This document shows positions 62,705 through 64,000 of a DNA stretch of 64,000 nt, one piece after another. The DNA lies in NCBI GenBank assembly GCA_900548905.1, contig URMK01000026.1:1-64000 (forward strand). The letters are read 5' to 3'. The notes below the pieces were generated by a model, which was not told where the DNA came from, searched no databases, and was given only the letters and a program-made list of their open reading frames with translations. The stretch comes from an uncultured Lachnospiraceae bacterium. GTDB taxonomy: Bacteria; Bacillota; Clostridia; Lachnospirales; Lachnospiraceae. Position numbers and translations under genes: made by a program. Each line of letters opens with the position of its first letter. Position 1 is the stretch's first letter.

Positions 62705-63685
62705 CTATAATTGATATAGCTCATCCGGTTTGGCCGGTTCCAGATAACGCTTTTCTTCTCCGTTTTTTACGATCCGGTCCTTTCCGCAGGTGGTTCTGCC
62801 CACCACTGCGGCCGGAATATTTTCCGCTTCCAGCTTCCGTACCAGATCCGCTCCGTTTTCCGCTGCAATTAAAAGGCTTCCTCCCGATATCAGTTCATAG
62901 GGATTGCGATCCAGGAAATTGCAGATTTCCACCGTTTCCTGCCGGATGGGCAGTTTTTTCAAGTCTATTTCCAGTCCGACGCCTGAACTTTCCGCCATTT
63001 CCCAGAGCGCACCGAATATTCCTCCCTCGGTCACGTCCGTCATGGCCCAAACGCCGGACTTTCCGGCGACTGCGGCCTCCGGTATAATGGAAAGGTATCT
63101 GTCAAAGTCCATGGCCTCCTCCACCAGATAGGCAGGGAAACGTCTGCGCAGCTGTTCTTCTTTTTCCTTTGCCGCGATGGAGGTCCCTTCCAGGGCGATC
63201 CATTTGGTAACGACGAGATCCCCGTCAGGCTTTGCGGTACCGGTAGCCACAGCAGTACCTGCCGCTGCTTTCCCTACAGCGGTAACCGTCAGTACCATAC
63301 GGTTTACCGCATCGGTAACCTCCGTATGGCCTCCTGCTATCTGTATCTGTAAAGACGCGCAGGTTTCTTCCGCCTGGGCCATCAACTCCCTGAGTTCCTT
63401 CTCCTCACAGGACGGCGGGAGAAGAACGGTCAGCAATACCGCTATCGGCTCACCGCCTGATGCGGCGATATCATTGGCGGATGCATGGATTCCATAGCGG
63501 GCCACATCCTTGCCGGTTCCCGTAACCGGATCGGAGGACAGGAGTACAATTTCTCCTTCACCGGGTGCCAAAATGGCGCAGTCCTCCCCCAGACCTGCGC
63601 CAAGTATGATTTCACCCCTCCGGGTTTTCAGTTGTCTCAATACGGAACGTTTCAGAACGCTCTCTTGCACCTTGCCAATCTTCAT
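62705..63685 (-). CDS. AIR synthase-related (PurM/HypE-like) protein
   Basis: A 326-residue protein with the PurM/HypE/ThiL fold: an N-terminal GEDCAIL region, the ATP-site IHASANDIAASGGEPIAVL (in pieces) and GGHTEVTDAVNR, and a C-terminal domain with TDVTEGGIFGALWE and ISGGSLLIA. It is not the purine enzyme, which lies in pur clusters and has a different N-terminus, and no hydrogenase or thiamine genes are near, so the substrate is unknown. It is followed by the Lrp gene after 42 bp. Confidence 0.85.
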   Translation of the reverse strand: MKIGKVQESVLKRSVLRQLKTRRGEIILGAGLGEDCAILAPGEGEIVLLSSDPVTGTGKDVARYGIHASANDIAASGGEPIAVLLTVLLPPSCEEKELRELMAQAEETCASLQIQIAGGHTEVTDAVNRMVLTVTAVGKAAAGTAVATGTAKPDGDLVVTKWIALEGTSIAAKEKEEQLRRRFPAYLVEEAMDFDRYLSIIPEAAVAGKSGVWAMTDVTEGGIFGALWEMAESSGVGLEIDLKKLPIRQETVEICNFLDRNPYELISGGSLLIAAENGADLVRKLEAENIPAAVVGRTTCGKDRIVKNGEEKRYLEPAKPDELYQL

Positions 63686-63716
63686 CCCGTGCTCCCATTT
63701 TCCTGTTTACACAGCT

Positions 63717-64000
63717 TTACTGCCCCGTCTGTTGCTGCTGCTGAGCCAGCTGCTCATTATACTGCTGGATTAAAGCCGCCTGTTCCTCCGGCGTTTTTCC
63801 TGCCAATATAGCCGCCAATGCAGGATCCACTCCGTCCGCAGGCGGTGTGGTGCTCTGGCCGGATTTCAATGCGGAGGCAACGCTCTTCACGTGATCAATG
63901 CTGCCCGTTGCAATGGCTGCCTGCATTTCATTATAAGCATTGCTGTCATTGGTGGCAACCCCTACGGTTGCGGTACGGGGTACCATTTTATAGCTGCTGC
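63717..64000 (-). CDS. C-terminal part of an unrecognised protein
   Basis: The minus-strand frame is open from the window edge to a stop at 63717, about 94 codons. The visible part contains VPRTATVGVATND, a spacer rich in Ser, Thr and Pro, a helix AALAAILAGKTPEEQAALIQ (in pieces) and a Gln-rich end. An internal ATG exists at 63986 but has no ribosome site, so the gene most likely starts beyond the window. I do not recognise the family. Confidence 0.6.
   Translation of the reverse strand, partial: SSYKMVPRTATVGVATNDSNAYNEMQAAIATGSIDHVKSVASALKSGQSTTPPADGVDPALAAILAGKTPEEQAALIQQYNEQLAQQQQQTGQ

Noticed and set aside
62705..63685. Purine biosynthesis enzyme PurM or hydrogenase protein HypE
   Set aside because: The fold matches, but there are no pur, hyp or thi neighbours and the N-terminus differs, so only a family-level name is given.
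1..64000. CRISPR arrays, prophage genes, complete insertion sequences
   Set aside because: No regularly spaced direct repeats, integrase, transposase or phage structural genes were seen.

Overview
The window looks like a chromosomal segment of a low-to-mid GC Gram-positive anaerobe, most likely a gut Lachnospiraceae-type Clostridium. Pointers are WhiA, HprK and a Crh-like HPr in one block, split glycine decarboxylase subunits (gcvPA/gcvPB), a DUF1846 protein, a LytTR/GHKL agr-type module with a cyclic-peptide precursor, strong AGGAGG ribosome sites and frequent GTG starts. No rRNA, tRNA, CRISPR, phage or complete IS element was recognised.

Layout. 0.1-3.4 kb: P-type ATPase and an HD-domain protein. 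3.6-8.7 kb: GH95-type fucosidase, MATE exporter and a divergent LysR regulator. 8.7-10.7 kb: ammonium transporter and PII protein behind a near-consensus promoter with an immediate terminator-like hairpin. 11-14.5 kb: lipoprotein with two thioredoxin folds fused to a DsbD/CcdA membrane domain, GNAT enzyme, cyclophilin. 14.6-18.8 kb: a candidate small RNA, a hybrid sensor kinase and an unusual two-winged-helix GntR regulator. 19-31 kb: housekeeping block on the minus strand (ftsH, uvrC, hprK, glk, murB, rapZ, whiA, crh, lipid kinase, fba). 31.3-35.4 kb: pyrG, DUF1846 and YitT. 35.5-40.2 kb: an AT-rich island with an agr-like quorum-sensing module (response regulator, kinase, AgrD precursor, truncated agrB fused to the tail of a lost ABC exporter) and an ABC transporter. 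40.6-47 kb: galactonate catabolism (dgoD, dgoA) with an IclR regulator, and a GH3 glycosidase with an AraC regulator. 47-50 kb: DUF378 protein and a solute-binding/GGDEF sensor. 50-60.2 kb: a glycine-riboswitch-controlled operon gcvT-gcvH-gcvPA-gcvPB-lplA-lpdA that ends in an in-frame carboxylesterase/D-serine ammonia-lyase fusion. 60.3-64 kb: trmL, an Lrp/aminotransferase pair, an AIR-synthase-like protein and a partial gene.

The most unusual content is outside the genes. At least six large imperfect palindromes (about 100-270 bp) sit in intergenic gaps at 1-65 (partial), 2596, 10735, 13822, 19937 and 40392. Three (2.6, 10.7 and 19.9 kb) share an inner hairpin whose two sides change together between copies, while their long outer arms differ in sequence but remain self-complementary. 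Two copies are flanked by direct repeats (10 bp and 6 bp) that look like target-site duplications. They read as a family of non-autonomous, structured mobile elements.

The other standout is the esterase-DsdA fusion under glycine-riboswitch control, which ties an uncharacterised esterase to D-serine and glycine breakdown. The agr locus appears half-broken: the signal precursor and two-component system are intact, but the processing membrane protease is cut short at a visible deletion scar.
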